This document shows, piece by piece, positions 40,771 through 49,443 of a stretch of DNA of 64,000 nt. Under the pieces are notes generated by a model, which ran no database searches, was not told the origin of the DNA, and saw only the letters and a list, made by a program, of their open reading frames with translations. This DNA is from Proteiniphilum sp. UBA5267. GTDB taxonomy: Bacteria; Bacteroidota; Bacteroidia; Bacteroidales; Dysgonomonadaceae. The position numbers were made by a program, and so were the translations under genes. Location of the stretch: positions 18,959 through 82,958 of the forward strand of contig DHTF01000083.1 of assembly GCA_002411515.1 (NCBI GenBank), written 5' to 3'. Position 1 is the stretch's first letter. Every line of letters starts with the position of its first letter.

Positions 40771-42561
40771 ATGAAGACAAATGAAATCCCCGAAAGGCTG
40801 TCAGCCTTGAGAAAATTCATGGAGGAGAAGCAACTGGATGCATTCATCATTCCCAGTACCGACGCCCATGTAAGTGAATATCCCCCCAAGCATTGGGAAT
40901 CCAGAAAATGGATCAGTGGCTTCACCGGTTCAGCCGGCACAGCCGTCGTCACCAAAGAGTTGGCAGGCGTATGGACCGATTCACGTTATTTCCTTCAGGC
41001 TGCCGACGAGTTGGCGGATACGGGATTTGAACTCTTTAAAATGGGCCAGGCCGACACGCCCGATATGACCGAGTGGATTGTTGCACAGGTAGGACAGGAT
41101 GGTACCGTTGGTATCGACGGGCTGGTCTATGCTGCTTCTGACGCCCTCGCCCTGCTAAACAAGCTTCAGACTAAAAATATTCAACTGGAGTCCTCATTCG
41201 ATCCGTTTTCGGAAATTTACAAAGATCGTCCGGAAATTCCCAAAAACGAAGCTTTCATTCTCCCCGAGGAGATCGCGGGTGAATCGGTAAAGAGTAAAAT
41301 TAACAGAATCAACAGCGAGTTGAAAAAGGTGGATGCCAACGGCATCATCATCGTCACCCTCGATGCGGTAGCATGGACCTTTAACCTCAGGGGCAACGAT
41401 GTGGACTACAACCCGGTAACTGTCGCCTACGGATATGTCTCGGAGAATGAGACCATCCTGTTTATCGATCCGGAAAAAATGACCGATGAGGCTGCAAATG
41501 CTTATGCAGAGCAAGGTGTCACCCTTCAGGATTATCAGGATATATTCGACTATGTAGCCAACCTGCCTGAGAACAGCACGGTCTGCATTACCGGGAGTAA
41601 GATCAATTACAAATTGCGTCAGACTATTCCCTCCTCATGTCGGGTAGTGGATCTCCCTTCGCCGGTAGATCTGATGAAGAGTGTGAAAAATGAGACAGAA
41701 CTCAACGGTTTCCGCAATGCAATGATCAAAGATGGCGTGGCTCTGGTAAAGTTTTACATGTGGCTTGAGCAGGCTGTACCTGCGGGCGAGGTAAACGAGG
41801 TGACGGTGGCGGAGAAACTGCTCGAATACCGTTCTCAGCAAGACCTATTTGTGGGTGAGAGTTTCGGCACCATTGCCGGATATGGGCCCAACGGCGCGGT
41901 GATTCACTACCATGCATATCCGGAAACCTGCCTGCAGGTAGAACCGATGGGATTGCTGCTGATCGACTCGGGCGGACAGTACAAGAATGGCACAACCGAC
42001 ATTACCCGCACGGTGGCGGTAGGAGAACTTACCAAACAGATGAAAGCGGATTATACTCGGGTACTGAAGGGGCACATTGCGCTGGCGAGCGCCATCTTCC
42101 CCGAAGGAACACGTGGATCTCAGCTGGACATTCTGGCTCGCAAGTCTTTATGGGAAAACGGACTCACCTACTGGCACGGAACAGGACATGGCATCGGCCA
42201 TTTTCTCAACGTGCACGAGGGTCCACAAAACATCCGCTTGGAAGAGAATCCCACCAAACTACAACCCGGGATGGTTACTTCCAACGAGCCGGGCCTGTAT
42301 CGCGCCAATCAGTATGGCATCCGCATTGAAAACCTCATTGTGACGCAGGAATATCAAAAAACAGAAGAGTTCGGTACGTTCTACAACTTTGAGACCATCA
42401 CCCTTTGCCCCATCGATACGACACCTATTGCGAAGAAACTGCTGACCAAGAGGGAGATTAAGTGGCTGAATAAATACCACAAAATGGTATATAGCAAGCT
42501 GAAAAATCATCTGAGCAAGGAAGAGAAAGCATGGCTAAAAAGTAAAACGAAATCCATATAA
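40771..42561 (+). CDS. pepP: Xaa-Pro aminopeptidase (M24B)
   Basis: 596 residues, the long three-domain form: two creatinase-type N-terminal domains (about 8-300) and the pita-bread catalytic domain (about 310-540). Metal ligands are seen in DSGGQYKNGTTDITRT, HGTGHGIGH, SNEPGLY and RIENLI. It removes an N-terminal residue preceding proline from peptides; cytosolic, with two metal ions. Single gene followed after 46 bp by the carbonic anhydrase gene. Confidence 0.93.
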   Translation: MKTNEIPERLSALRKFMEEKQLDAFIIPSTDAHVSEYPPKHWESRKWISGFTGSAGTAVVTKELAGVWTDSRYFLQAADELADTGFELFKMGQADTPDMTEWIVAQVGQDGTVGIDGLVYAASDALALLNKLQTKNIQLESSFDPFSEIYKDRPEIPKNEAFILPEEIAGESVKSKINRINSELKKVDANGIIIVTLDAVAWTFNLRGNDVDYNPVTVAYGYVSENETILFIDPEKMTDEAANAYAEQGVTLQDYQDIFDYVANLPENSTVCITGSKINYKLRQTIPSSCRVVDLPSPVDLMKSVKNETELNGFRNAMIKDGVALVKFYMWLEQAVPAGEVNEVTVAEKLLEYRSQQDLFVGESFGTIAGYGPNGAVIHYHAYPETCLQVEPMGLLLIDSGGQYKNGTTDITRTVAVGELTKQMKADYTRVLKGHIALASAIFPEGTRGSQLDILARKSLWENGLTYWHGTGHGIGHFLNVHEGPQNIRLEENPTKLQPGMVTSNEPGLYRANQYGIRIENLIVTQEYQKTEEFGTFYNFETITLCPIDTTPIAKKLLTKREIKWLNKYHKMVYSKLKNHLSKEEKAWLKSKTKSI

Positions 42562-42607
42562 CAGAAATTAAATCTGTGGATGTATCATCAAAAAATAAAA
42601 TCTTTAC

Positions 42608-43141
42608 ATGGCTTTAATTAAATCTGTTCGCGGCTTCACGCCCCAAATCGGTGAAAACAGTTATCTGGCAGAAAATGCCACCCTCATCGGCGATGTGGTG
42701 ATAGGCCGCGATTGCAGCATCTGGTACAACGCTGTATTGCGCGGCGACGTGAACTCCATTCGGATCGGCGACCGGGTGAACGTGCAGGATGGCACCGTCA
42801 TCCACACCCTTTATCAGAAATCGGTCTCTATCATTGGCAACGATGTCTCCATCGGACACAATGTGGTTATTCATGGAGCAAAAATTGAGGATGGCGCTTT
42901 GATCGGAATGGGTGCCATCGTGCTCGATCATGCCGTAGTGGGTGAAGGGGCGATCATTGCCGCCGGAGCGGTGGTATTGAGCGGCACACAGGTAGAGCCC
43001 GGCAGCATCTATGCGGGTGTTCCTGCTAAATTCGTAAAGAAGGTCGATCCGGAGCAGTCCAAAGAGATGAACCAGAAAATAGCCAGCAACTATTTAATGT
43101 ATGCCGGTTGGTTTAAGGAGGACGACTCCTCGAATTTATAA
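42608..43141 (+). CDS. Gamma-class carbonic anhydrase family protein (left-handed beta-helix)
   Basis: 177 residues of hexapeptide repeats. The three zinc-binding histidines of the gamma class align with His66, His84 and His89 (VIHTLY, IGHNVVIHGA). The acidic loop with the proton-shuttle glutamate of the archaeal Cam enzyme is missing, as in YrdA/PaaY-type members, so carbonic anhydrase activity is possible but not assured. Probably co-transcribed with pepP. A terminator follows. Confidence 0.88.
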   Translation: MALIKSVRGFTPQIGENSYLAENATLIGDVVIGRDCSIWYNAVLRGDVNSIRIGDRVNVQDGTVIHTLYQKSVSIIGNDVSIGHNVVIHGAKIEDGALIGMGAIVLDHAVVGEGAIIAAGAVVLSGTQVEPGSIYAGVPAKFVKKVDPEQSKEMNQKIASNYLMYAGWFKEDDSSNL

Positions 43142-43184
43142 ATTACAAGGAGAGGGAGCATGTAGCTTTCCTGCCCGAATCAAG

Positions 43185-43216
43185 AGGCTGTCTCGAAAAA
43201 TATTTCGAGACAGCCT
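43185..43216 (+). terminator. Terminator after the carbonic anhydrase-like gene
   Basis: Perfect 14 bp stem AGGCTGTCTCGAAA and complement, loop AATA, then TTTTTCATTTT. Similar in form and flank to 26926-26959. The 361 bp gap 43142-43502 otherwise holds only the tandem repeat and terminator below. Confidence 0.9.
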
Positions 43217-43398
43217 TTTTTCATTTTCATATTTTCCGTTGAAGGGGGTACTGCCCGAGTATATCGGCAGTGAAATAGTTCTGAAATATGGAAGAAATAG
43301 CTTTTTCCTCGGATAACGGAAGGGTATTGGAAGGGTAATGGGTCGTTATCTCCTTATTGTTATATAAGCGAAATACAAGGGATATAGGGAGAGATACC

Positions 43399-43430
43399 GA
43401 ACCAGGTACGAACCAGGTACGAACCAGGTA
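43399..43430. repeat. 11-bp tandem repeat, three units
   Basis: GAACCAGGTAC repeated head to tail, the third unit lacking the last base. Non-coding; between two convergent terminators. Confidence 0.85.
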
Positions 43431-43439
43431 GCAAGAAAA

Positions 43440-43467
43440 GCCGTCACATGTTAAAACATGCGACGGC
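43440..43467 (-). terminator. Terminator of the PEGA lipoprotein gene
   Basis: GCCGTCACATGTT (43440-43452) pairs with 43455-43467 with one A-C mismatch; minus strand continues CTTTTCTTG. It lies 35 nt past the stop of the lipoprotein gene. Confidence 0.75.
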
Positions 43468-43502
43468 CTTCTTGATTTCCTAAACGGATCGTAAATTTTC
43501 TT

Positions 43503-43952
43503 TTAATCTTTCAACACACCCGAAATGAATTGATTTCCACTGGCATCGGTCACCACGGCCGGTTGATCGGCTTTTGTCAGGGAGGCCGTGCGCACAGGTC
43601 TCAGTTCATAGGTATGAACCGGGTTGTATTTCATTGTCCACAGAAAAGGGAACAGAAAGAAAATTCCACCGATAATGGCACCCACATCGGCACTTTCATC
43701 TCTCGACAGCGTGGTATACAGTGGTTCGTATCCCTCTTTTTCCAGCCGGATTTCGGTTGTGCTTCCTACAATTCTTGTGTCGGAATGGGAATAGGGAGTT
43801 CTTCCTTTGTACTCACCATTCATGTACACTTTGGCGCCACTCGGATCGGACTGGATTAATGTGCTACTTGAGCAACTGGCAAATAATACTGCCACAGCCA
43901 GTAACAATGCGGCAGATTTCATGAAAAAAGAATTTTTAGGCATATCGATCAT
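43503..43952 (-). CDS. PEGA domain lipoprotein
   Basis: 149 residues. Signal peptide with lipobox LFASC. A PEGA-type domain follows (STLIQSDPSGAKVYMNGEYK then GRTPYSH and the LEKEGYEPL strand), then a hydrophobic stretch GAIIGGIFFLFPFLWTM. Function unknown; the family is exported and surface- or periplasm-anchored. The start may be ATG at 43943 instead. Stand-alone gene with CAAAGATA (a minus-strand TATCTTTG box) at 43973-43980. Confidence 0.8.
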   Translation of the reverse strand: MIDMPKNSFFMKSAALLLAVAVLFASCSSSTLIQSDPSGAKVYMNGEYKGRTPYSHSDTRIVGSTTEIRLEKEGYEPLYTTLSRDESADVGAIIGGIFFLFPFLWTMKYNPVHTYELRPVRTASLTKADQPAVVTDASGNQFISGVLKD

Positions 43953-44190
43953 GTTTTTGTAAAAGTATTCTGCAAAGATAGATTTTTTTCACAATCACAC
44001 ACAATTATAAATATGCATATTCACTTTTGAAGTTTTCTTTGGGAATAGCAGGAAAATAGACCGGCTATTTTTGCATTTTTTAAGCCGCACTACTGCAACT
44101 TTTTTTCACATATCCCATCTTACCAATAAAACCACATCATATCCCGGTATTTGCAAGGTTGATTTATCGGGTTACTTAATTTAATTTGTT

Positions 44191-44973
44191 ATGAGATATC
44201 TATTATTGTTGATTTTGATCTTTCCCTTCGTATGCACGGAAGCACAGCAAAATCCCCCTCTCCGCATCGGTATTGAATATGGTTCGTATGGGATGGCAGG
44301 CGAGATAGATGACCGATGGGAATTCCGTCTGGCCAAAACGCCTTACGTATCTCAGGAGGATGGAACCGGTAGTGAACATGTATATGGCGAAGGTGAGGTG
44401 GATTATGCAGGACTGAAATCGGAACTTTCCGTGTGGGGCAACCGGCTCACCTTGGCTTCAGGTTTACGGTATACACGAATTAATCAGCAGATATCACCAA
44501 CCTGGGAATCTCCGCTTTACTTGTACCTTCCTTCGAGTCAGGGGATAGAACTTTTTCGTGTTCGTGGAATGAGTGAATCACTCGGGTACATAGGCGTACC
44601 CTTAGAGGCAGATATCCTGCTATGGGGACGACTCAGTAATTGGCAGGCATACGTGAAAGCGGGTATGCAGGCCGGTGTGAAAATACATGGAAAAACTTCA
44701 CTCGATTTTGTGTCGAGAGAGATGGAAAAGTACGGTGACGAGATAATTACTGCAGCTGGGGATGCACCGTCTGATTTCTTCCTAAATACATACGGCGGTC
44801 TCGGGTTACGCCTGATTCTCAATAACGGGATCCGCTTATCTATCGAGGCCCTGTTTTCGCCAAACTTCCTCACAAAAGATAACTTCTCGCTGCTCACCTC
44901 TGAAACTTACGGTGGCGGACAACTCTCGGTTTCTTTCCCTGTGAATCTTTTTCAACAAAGTAGAAAAAATTAA
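44191..44973 (+). CDS. Putative outer membrane beta-barrel protein
   Basis: 260 residues with a signal peptide ending near TEAQ (residue 19). The rest alternates short amphipathic strands (LRIGIEYGSYG, LTLASGLRYTRI, GGLGLRLILNNGIRLSIEAL) and ends in a strand GGQLSVSFPVNLF, as in small outer membrane barrels. I do not recognise a named family. It is followed after 10 bp by a lipoprotein gene, and the two likely work together in the envelope. Confidence 0.65.
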   Translation: MRYLLLLILIFPFVCTEAQQNPPLRIGIEYGSYGMAGEIDDRWEFRLAKTPYVSQEDGTGSEHVYGEGEVDYAGLKSELSVWGNRLTLASGLRYTRINQQISPTWESPLYLYLPSSQGIELFRVRGMSESLGYIGVPLEADILLWGRLSNWQAYVKAGMQAGVKIHGKTSLDFVSREMEKYGDEIITAAGDAPSDFFLNTYGGLGLRLILNNGIRLSIEALFSPNFLTKDNFSLLTSETYGGGQLSVSFPVNLFQQSRKN

Positions 44974-44983
44974 AAATTCAATC

Positions 44984-45583
44984 ATGAAGCATATCCATCT
45001 CGTAATATTTACACTCATCCTTGTCGTCACGGCAGGATGTTCACGCACTTTTGAGTACCGCATCTCAGACTCTGTGTTTATTGAAGATGCTGAGAACCCG
45101 GGACTTCCCATATACTCTGAAAAAGGCTACAACAGTTTTGGCGTCTATTGGGGATTGACTCCCTGGAGAACCGGGAGTGAACATGATCCTTCTAAAATAG
45201 TGGTAAAAGATGATTCATGTCATATCCATCTCTCCGGCAGCATCGATGGAGAGATGCCCTATACGCTGGTGCTCTCTTTTCCCGACTATACACCGGACAG
45301 TTTTACAGATTTGCTCTCCCTGAACGGAAAAAGCTTCGATCTGCCTGCAACGGAATGCGTTGTTTCCCTGTTATTAGGCAACTCTCGGCGTGATTTAAAA
45401 ATCCTGGAAGGGGAATTCAAAATTAAGCGAGCGCAAAACTTATATATCGATAAAGAGCTTCAGGGTACAGTCCTATCCGGCATATTCTCTTTCAAGGCAA
45501 CTGTGGACGATGAGCCGACAACCTTCTCCAACGGACGGTTCGACATGCGCTTCGGCGAAGATAATTTCTACTATCTTTCGTGA
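44984..45583 (+). CDS. Hypothetical lipoprotein
   Basis: 199 residues. Type II signal peptide with lipobox VTAGC (lipidated Cys19). No named domain recognised; the body is beta-rich with two cysteines. 10 bp after the putative barrel gene, so co-transcribed. Its last 13 bases overlap the end of the U32 peptidase gene on the other strand. Confidence 0.7.
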   Translation: MKHIHLVIFTLILVVTAGCSRTFEYRISDSVFIEDAENPGLPIYSEKGYNSFGVYWGLTPWRTGSEHDPSKIVVKDDSCHIHLSGSIDGEMPYTLVLSFPDYTPDSFTDLLSLNGKSFDLPATECVVSLLLGNSRRDLKILEGEFKIKRAQNLYIDKELQGTVLSGIFSFKATVDDEPTTFSNGRFDMRFGEDNFYYLS

Positions 45584-46839
45584 GCAGTACCTTTGCGATC
45601 GGCAGCGACCATTTTATAGAGTTGATCGTTGGGACGGATCTTTTCGTTGATTTGAATGGAGAAATGATCACCTTTCAGTGCCTCGGCGACAGTTTGAAGA
45701 TTCACCCTGATGTCATTGGCAGTCACAAACAGTGCGCCGGTGGTTGGACCGGTGATCAACAGTTCGTCGCCCTGTCTGACTGATTGTGTCTCAACCAGAA
45801 ACTCCGTCACACCCAGGTTGCCGAAGTGTTTGATGGCTTTCCCCACATATACTTTCCTCTTCGTAGCACCCGACCCGTAACGGTGCGTCCACTCGCCCAA
45901 TCGCTGTCCCAGATAATAACCGTCCCAGAAACCCCGGTTAAACACGGTCGCTAGTTTTTCGTTCCATCCATCTATCTTCTCCTGGGTAAATGTATTGTTG
46001 CAGTAGGATTCAATTGCTTCCCTGTAACAGGTGGACACAATACGCACATATTCCGGTCCTCGTGCGCGCCCCTCAATCTTGAACACCCGTACGCCGGCAT
46101 CCATCATCTTGTTCATAAAATGGATGGTTTTCAAATCTTTGGGCGACATGATGTATTCGTTGTCGATCTCCAGTTCGATGTCGCTTGTTTTATCTTTTAC
46201 AATATATCCCCTGCGGCAGATCTGATTGCACTCACCCCGGTTGGCGGAGAGATTTTTCTCATGCAGGCTGAGATAACATTTACCGGAAACGGCCATACAA
46301 AGCGCACCATGGGCGAACATCTCAATCTGGATCAGTTTGCCACCAGGACCTTTGATCTGTTGTTCCACGATATCGTGGTGAATGGCCGCCACCTGATCGA
46401 GATTCAGTTCCCGCGCCAGCACCACCACATCGGCATACTGGGCATAAAAGCGCAGCGACTCGGTGTTGGTGATATTCAGCTGTGTGGAAAGGTGCACTTC
46501 CACGCCAATACTTCTGGCGTACATCAACACGGCCACATCGGCCGCGATGATGGCAGAGAGGTTTGCCTCCTTGGCCGCATCCACGATCCGGCGCATCAAT
46601 GTCAGGTCGTTGTTGTAAATAATCGTGTTGACCGTGAGATAACTTTTCAGGTTGTTCTCCCGGCATATTTTCGCGATATGGTGCAGGTCGTCTATCGTGA
46701 AGTTGTTGGAAGATTTGGAGCGCATATTCAATCCCTCGATTCCGAAGTAGATGGAATCGGCGCCTCCCTGTATGGCAGCCATCAATGATTCGTAAGAACC
46801 TGCCGGCGCCATTATTTCGTAATCTTTTCTCGATTTCAT
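45571..46839 (-). CDS. U32 family peptidase (TrhP/RlhA-like)
   Basis: 422 residues. The family block EMFAHGALCMAVSGKCYLS and the cysteine motif GECNQICRRGY (iron-sulfur ligands together with the upstream cysteine) are present; the TIM-barrel start reads EIMAPAGSYESLMAAIQGGA. E. coli relatives take part in tRNA or 23S rRNA hydroxylation using prephenate rather than proteolysis. Which RNA is modified here is unclear. Single gene with its own promoter. Confidence 0.9.
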   Translation of the reverse strand: MKSRKDYEIMAPAGSYESLMAAIQGGADSIYFGIEGLNMRSKSSNNFTIDDLHHIAKICRENNLKSYLTVNTIIYNNDLTLMRRIVDAAKEANLSAIIAADVAVLMYARSIGVEVHLSTQLNITNTESLRFYAQYADVVVLARELNLDQVAAIHHDIVEQQIKGPGGKLIQIEMFAHGALCMAVSGKCYLSLHEKNLSANRGECNQICRRGYIVKDKTSDIELEIDNEYIMSPKDLKTIHFMNKMMDAGVRVFKIEGRARGPEYVRIVSTCYREAIESYCNNTFTQEKIDGWNEKLATVFNRGFWDGYYLGQRLGEWTHRYGSGATKRKVYVGKAIKHFGNLGVTEFLVETQSVRQGDELLITGPTTGALFVTANDIRVNLQTVAEALKGDHFSIQINEKIRPNDQLYKMVAADRKGTAHER

Positions 46840-46861
46840 GCTGAAGCTCTGATTTTGGATG

Positions 46862-46894
46862 CAAAATTACGAAAATTAAAGCAATTGCCCCAAA
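46862..46894 (-). promoter_or_regulatory. Promoter of the U32 peptidase gene
   Basis: Minus strand TTTG (46894-46891), 21 bp, TAATTTTG (46869-46862), 22 bp before the ATG. Close to consensus, spacing slightly long. Confidence 0.6.
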
Positions 46895-46970
46895 GAGGAT
46901 TGGATGGGAATCCGGAAAAACCGGAGATTACCAGGAAATTGGGCCGTGATCGGGGGCATTACAAGTAAAA

Positions 46971-46995
46971 AGGTGCAACCATATTGGCCACACCT
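46971..46995 (-). terminator. Terminator of the arsR operon
   Basis: AGGTG and CACCT arms with further weak pairing inside, followed on the minus strand by TTTTTAC. It lies 80 nt past the DUF302 gene. Confidence 0.5.
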
Positions 46996-47075
46996 CTTAC
47001 ACAATGAAAAGTTATTGATTCAGGAATTGCATGCGATGCATACAGTCCCCATATTTTAAATTTGCGTTACTTACA

Positions 47076-47480
47076 TTATTCCTTTGCTGCAAGTTGCTTG
47101 ATAAAACCTTCGGCATCGGTAAACGCAGCGCCCATGACGTCCTGCATTACACCACCTATCTCTGCAGCAAACATCGCGGCGTTCATGCGTGACAGATAGG
47201 TTTCTCCGTCAGTTTTCTGATAAACAGCAATCCGACAAGGCATCATGTTGGCATAAATGCGCAAGGCATCCTCCGAAAGCAACTGATACGCATAATCAGG
47301 CTTGCAAAGCTCCACCACCTTCACCGGCAGAACTACCTTCCCATTCTTGCGCATTGTTTCCTGCAGATCGAGTGTCTGTATTACCTTCCACCCGTTTTCC
47401 AGCGCAACATCGGCAAGCCGCTGTTGCGTTTCTTCGAAACCATACCGACTTCTATTTTCAAAAAACATCGCATCCATCAC
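47076..47480 (-). CDS. DUF302 domain protein
   Basis: 134 residues. The DUF302 fold is seen in SRYGFEETQQRLADVALENG, LCKPDYAYQLL and MPCRIAVYQKTDGETYLS. No signal peptide. Function not established; members often sit beside thioredoxins, rhodaneses and ArsR regulators, as here. 9 bp after the thioredoxin gene and last in the operon. Confidence 0.88.
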   Translation of the reverse strand: MMDAMFFENRSRYGFEETQQRLADVALENGWKVIQTLDLQETMRKNGKVVLPVKVVELCKPDYAYQLLSEDALRIYANMMPCRIAVYQKTDGETYLSRMNAAMFAAEIGGVMQDVMGAAFTDAEGFIKQLAAKE

Positions 47481-47489
47481 AGGCCTCCT

Positions 47490-48017
47490 TTACGATTTCT
47501 TTAATAGTACTTCCTCAATAGCCTGTTTGAAGGCATCTTTCGGCAATGCTCCCTGAGCCATCTGCGGAGCCTCATTCATCGGGATGAAAAGCAACGACGG
47601 AATGCTGCGGATACCAAATTCTCCTGCCAGCTGCTGCTCTGCCTCGGTGTCCACTTTGTAAATATAAATTTGTCCATCATACTCCTGGGCCAGTTCCTCC
47701 AGAATCGGGGCGACCATTTTACAGGGTCCACACCAATCGGCATAAAAATCGATGATTGCGGGCTTGTCACCCAAGTAAACCCATTTATCGGGGTTCTCTT
47801 CAAAATTAGCCACTTTCTTCAAAAAGTCGGCTCTCGTTAAATGAATTGTTTTTGCTGTTGTCATTGTAGTTGTTGTCATATTGTTATCTGTTTTAATATT
47901 GTTTGTTTCCGGGGTTGCTTCAGTCGCAGCCGTTGCTTTGTTTTGCTGCGTGTTGTTGCATGAAGCCAATCCAATTATCAATGCAGTTGCTGCTAACAGT
48001 AGTTTCTTTGTTGTCAT
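47490..48017 (-). CDS. Thioredoxin-domain lipoprotein
   Basis: 175 residues. Lipobox GLASC gives lipidated Cys20, then a Thr/Asn-rich linker (about 24-58) and a full thioredoxin domain with WCGPC (Cys96, Cys99) and cis-proline in RSIPSL. It would act as a membrane-tethered thiol reductase outside the cytoplasm. A start at Met47 or Met52 would give a cytosolic thioredoxin, but the lipoprotein signal is good. Overlaps the DUF6132 gene by ATGA. Confidence 0.9.
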   Translation of the reverse strand: MTTKKLLLAATALIIGLASCNNTQQNKATAATEATPETNNIKTDNNMTTTTMTTAKTIHLTRADFLKKVANFEENPDKWVYLGDKPAIIDFYADWCGPCKMVAPILEELAQEYDGQIYIYKVDTEAEQQLAGEFGIRSIPSLLFIPMNEAPQMAQGALPKDAFKQAIEEVLLKKS

Positions 48018-48271
48018 GATTGATCGTTCTGTTTATTTTCGTTTTGTTCTGTTGTTTCAATTACTTTCTTCGGACTTTTTTTCTGTGAAAACATGTCGAA
48101 AAAGAGATAACCTATTACTGCACCGTAAATCATCATCCTGTACGGGTTGGAGGTGATGGGACAAGTGCCACTCACGCATCCCACATAGTAATAATAAAGA
48201 TAGCCTGCCAGCGTTCCTGCTGCTATTCCGGCGATTTTAAGCCAATGTTTTATAAAAAATGCTCTCATCAT
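48014..48271 (-). CDS. DUF6132 family small membrane protein
   Basis: 85 residues with two membrane helices, the first around IAGIAAGTLAGYLYYYYV and the second MMIYGAVIGYLFF, joined by the conserved GCVSGTCPITSNP loop, whose two cysteines could undergo thiol-disulfide exchange. Charged C-terminal tail. Likely a partner of the adjacent thioredoxin; function not established. 9 bp after arsR. Confidence 0.82.
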   Translation of the reverse strand: MMRAFFIKHWLKIAGIAAGTLAGYLYYYYVGCVSGTCPITSNPYRMMIYGAVIGYLFFDMFSQKKSPKKVIETTEQNENKQNDQS

Positions 48272-48280
48272 TTCATTGAT

Positions 48281-48649
48281 TTAATTTAAAGATCCTGTTT
48301 CCGTTAAATGCGATTCAACATGCTGGTTATCGCAATGCATGATACAATTCAACACGTTTTTGATGCGGCTGTCTTTGAGAGAATAATAATTGTTTTTACC
48401 ACTTTTGCGACAGTGCAGAATGCCCTTTGCCCGCATGTCGGTGAGATGATGAGACAGAAGCGACTGCTCACATTCCATATTCTCCTGGAGTTGACTCACG
48501 GTCATTTCAGGAGATCGCGACAACTGCATCACCACGCAGAGACGGGTTTCATTGGCCAGCGCCCGCAACAGGTAAGCCGCTTCACTAAAACGTGTGGCAT
48601 CAATCTTGCGATTTTTTGTTTCTCTATTTTGACCTATTTCGATATCCAT
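48281..48649 (-). CDS. ArsR family transcriptional regulator, cysteine-rich
   Basis: 122 residues from MDIEIGQ; an upstream in-frame start at 48673 would run into the operator. Winged helix with recognition helix near CEQSLLSHHLTDM. Five cysteines: 38, 60, 80, 102 and 106. The standard ELCVCD metal site of ArsR/CadC is missing. Cys38 in helix 2 and Cys102/106 in the last helix sit roughly where BigR/SqrR persulfide sensors have their pair, so a reactive-sulfur or thiol-redox signal is plausible; metal sensing through the last-helix CxxxC and histidines is the alternative. First gene of the DUF6132-thioredoxin-DUF302 operon, with a palindromic operator 23 bp upstream. Confidence 0.88.
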   Translation of the reverse strand: MDIEIGQNRETKNRKIDATRFSEAAYLLRALANETRLCVVMQLSRSPEMTVSQLQENMECEQSLLSHHLTDMRAKGILHCRKSGKNNYYSLKDSRIKNVLNCIMHCDNQHVESHLTETGSLN

Positions 48650-48671
48650 TTTTAATGACAATTGGTAAATC

Positions 48672-48697
48672 AATACATGAACATATATTCATGTATT
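48672..48697. promoter_or_regulatory. ArsR operator, perfect inverted repeat
   Basis: AATACATGAA, CATATA, TTCATGTATT. This has the ATA-TGAA-N6-TTCA-TAT core known for SmtB/ArsR operators and lies 23 bp before the arsR ATG, so it is very likely its own binding site. Confidence 0.85.
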
Positions 48698-48738
48698 TTT
48701 GTTCAAAAAAACAGCAAATTTTTTGCGTTAAAAAGTTT

Positions 48739-49443
48739 TTATCTGATTTGAATGTAGTAGGTAAGTTTTGCTTCGATCAGGCGGTGGGCAGAACGGGAAA
48801 AGTAGGCATTCGGACTGTTCCGGCTTTCGAAAACGAAAAGATCTCCCAGCCCGAAATAGTACCGTCCTTCCAGATTAAGAATTCCCCTTCCTGTCTTCAA
48901 CTCCAGTCCAATTCCTCCCGTCAGGCCGTAATCAAACTTTCTTAATGCATCGGATGGGCTATACTGGCCACCGATGGGTGCTTCGGGGTCGGCAGATTGT
49001 TTTTCTGCAATATCATCTGCCAGTGCCTGACTCATGGCCTGCTCATCGTTCAGGAGTATGCTGATTTGCGGCCCGGCATTCACGATAAAACGAAGCTTCT
49101 TTCCGAAGTAGATGTGGGTAAGCACAGGGATTTCAAGATAATTCAATGTCCTGCTATATGAAAAATCGTTTCCGGGATCGAATTCTTCGGTCCATCCCCG
49201 CTTCGAATAGTTCACTTCAGCAATCAGTCCCAAATGTTTCTCCGTAATAACTTTGGCTGAGAGACCGCCATGCATCCCCATCATGAACGATTGCTGGATG
49301 GTGGGCATAAAATCCATCCCTGCCGACATCACTCCACCTCCCACACCCAGGTAGAGTTCACTTTTAAAGGCATCTTTCTTCTGCGCATGGACAGGGCTGA
49401 TGCTGATCATGGCAAAAAGGAGTATCGGTAAAAAAGGTTTCAT
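48739..49443 (-). CDS. Porin family outer membrane barrel, PorT-like
   Basis: 234 residues. Signal peptide ends at VHAQ (residue 21). An eight-strand barrel of the OMP_b-brl type follows: LYLGVGGGVM, HLGLIAEVNYSKRGW, LNYLEIPVLTHIYFG, FIVNAGPQISIL and a terminal strand AKLTYYIQIR. In Bacteroidota this type includes PorT, needed for type IX secretion; the T9SS cargo at 6995-9259 shows the system is present, but one barrel alone does not prove identity. Overlaps the LysM/PBP1 gene by ATGA. Confidence 0.75.
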   Translation of the reverse strand: MKPFLPILLFAMISISPVHAQKKDAFKSELYLGVGGGVMSAGMDFMPTIQQSFMMGMHGGLSAKVITEKHLGLIAEVNYSKRGWTEEFDPGNDFSYSRTLNYLEIPVLTHIYFGKKLRFIVNAGPQISILLNDEQAMSQALADDIAEKQSADPEAPIGGQYSPSDALRKFDYGLTGGIGLELKTGRGILNLEGRYYFGLGDLFVFESRNSPNAYFSRSAHRLIEAKLTYYIQIR

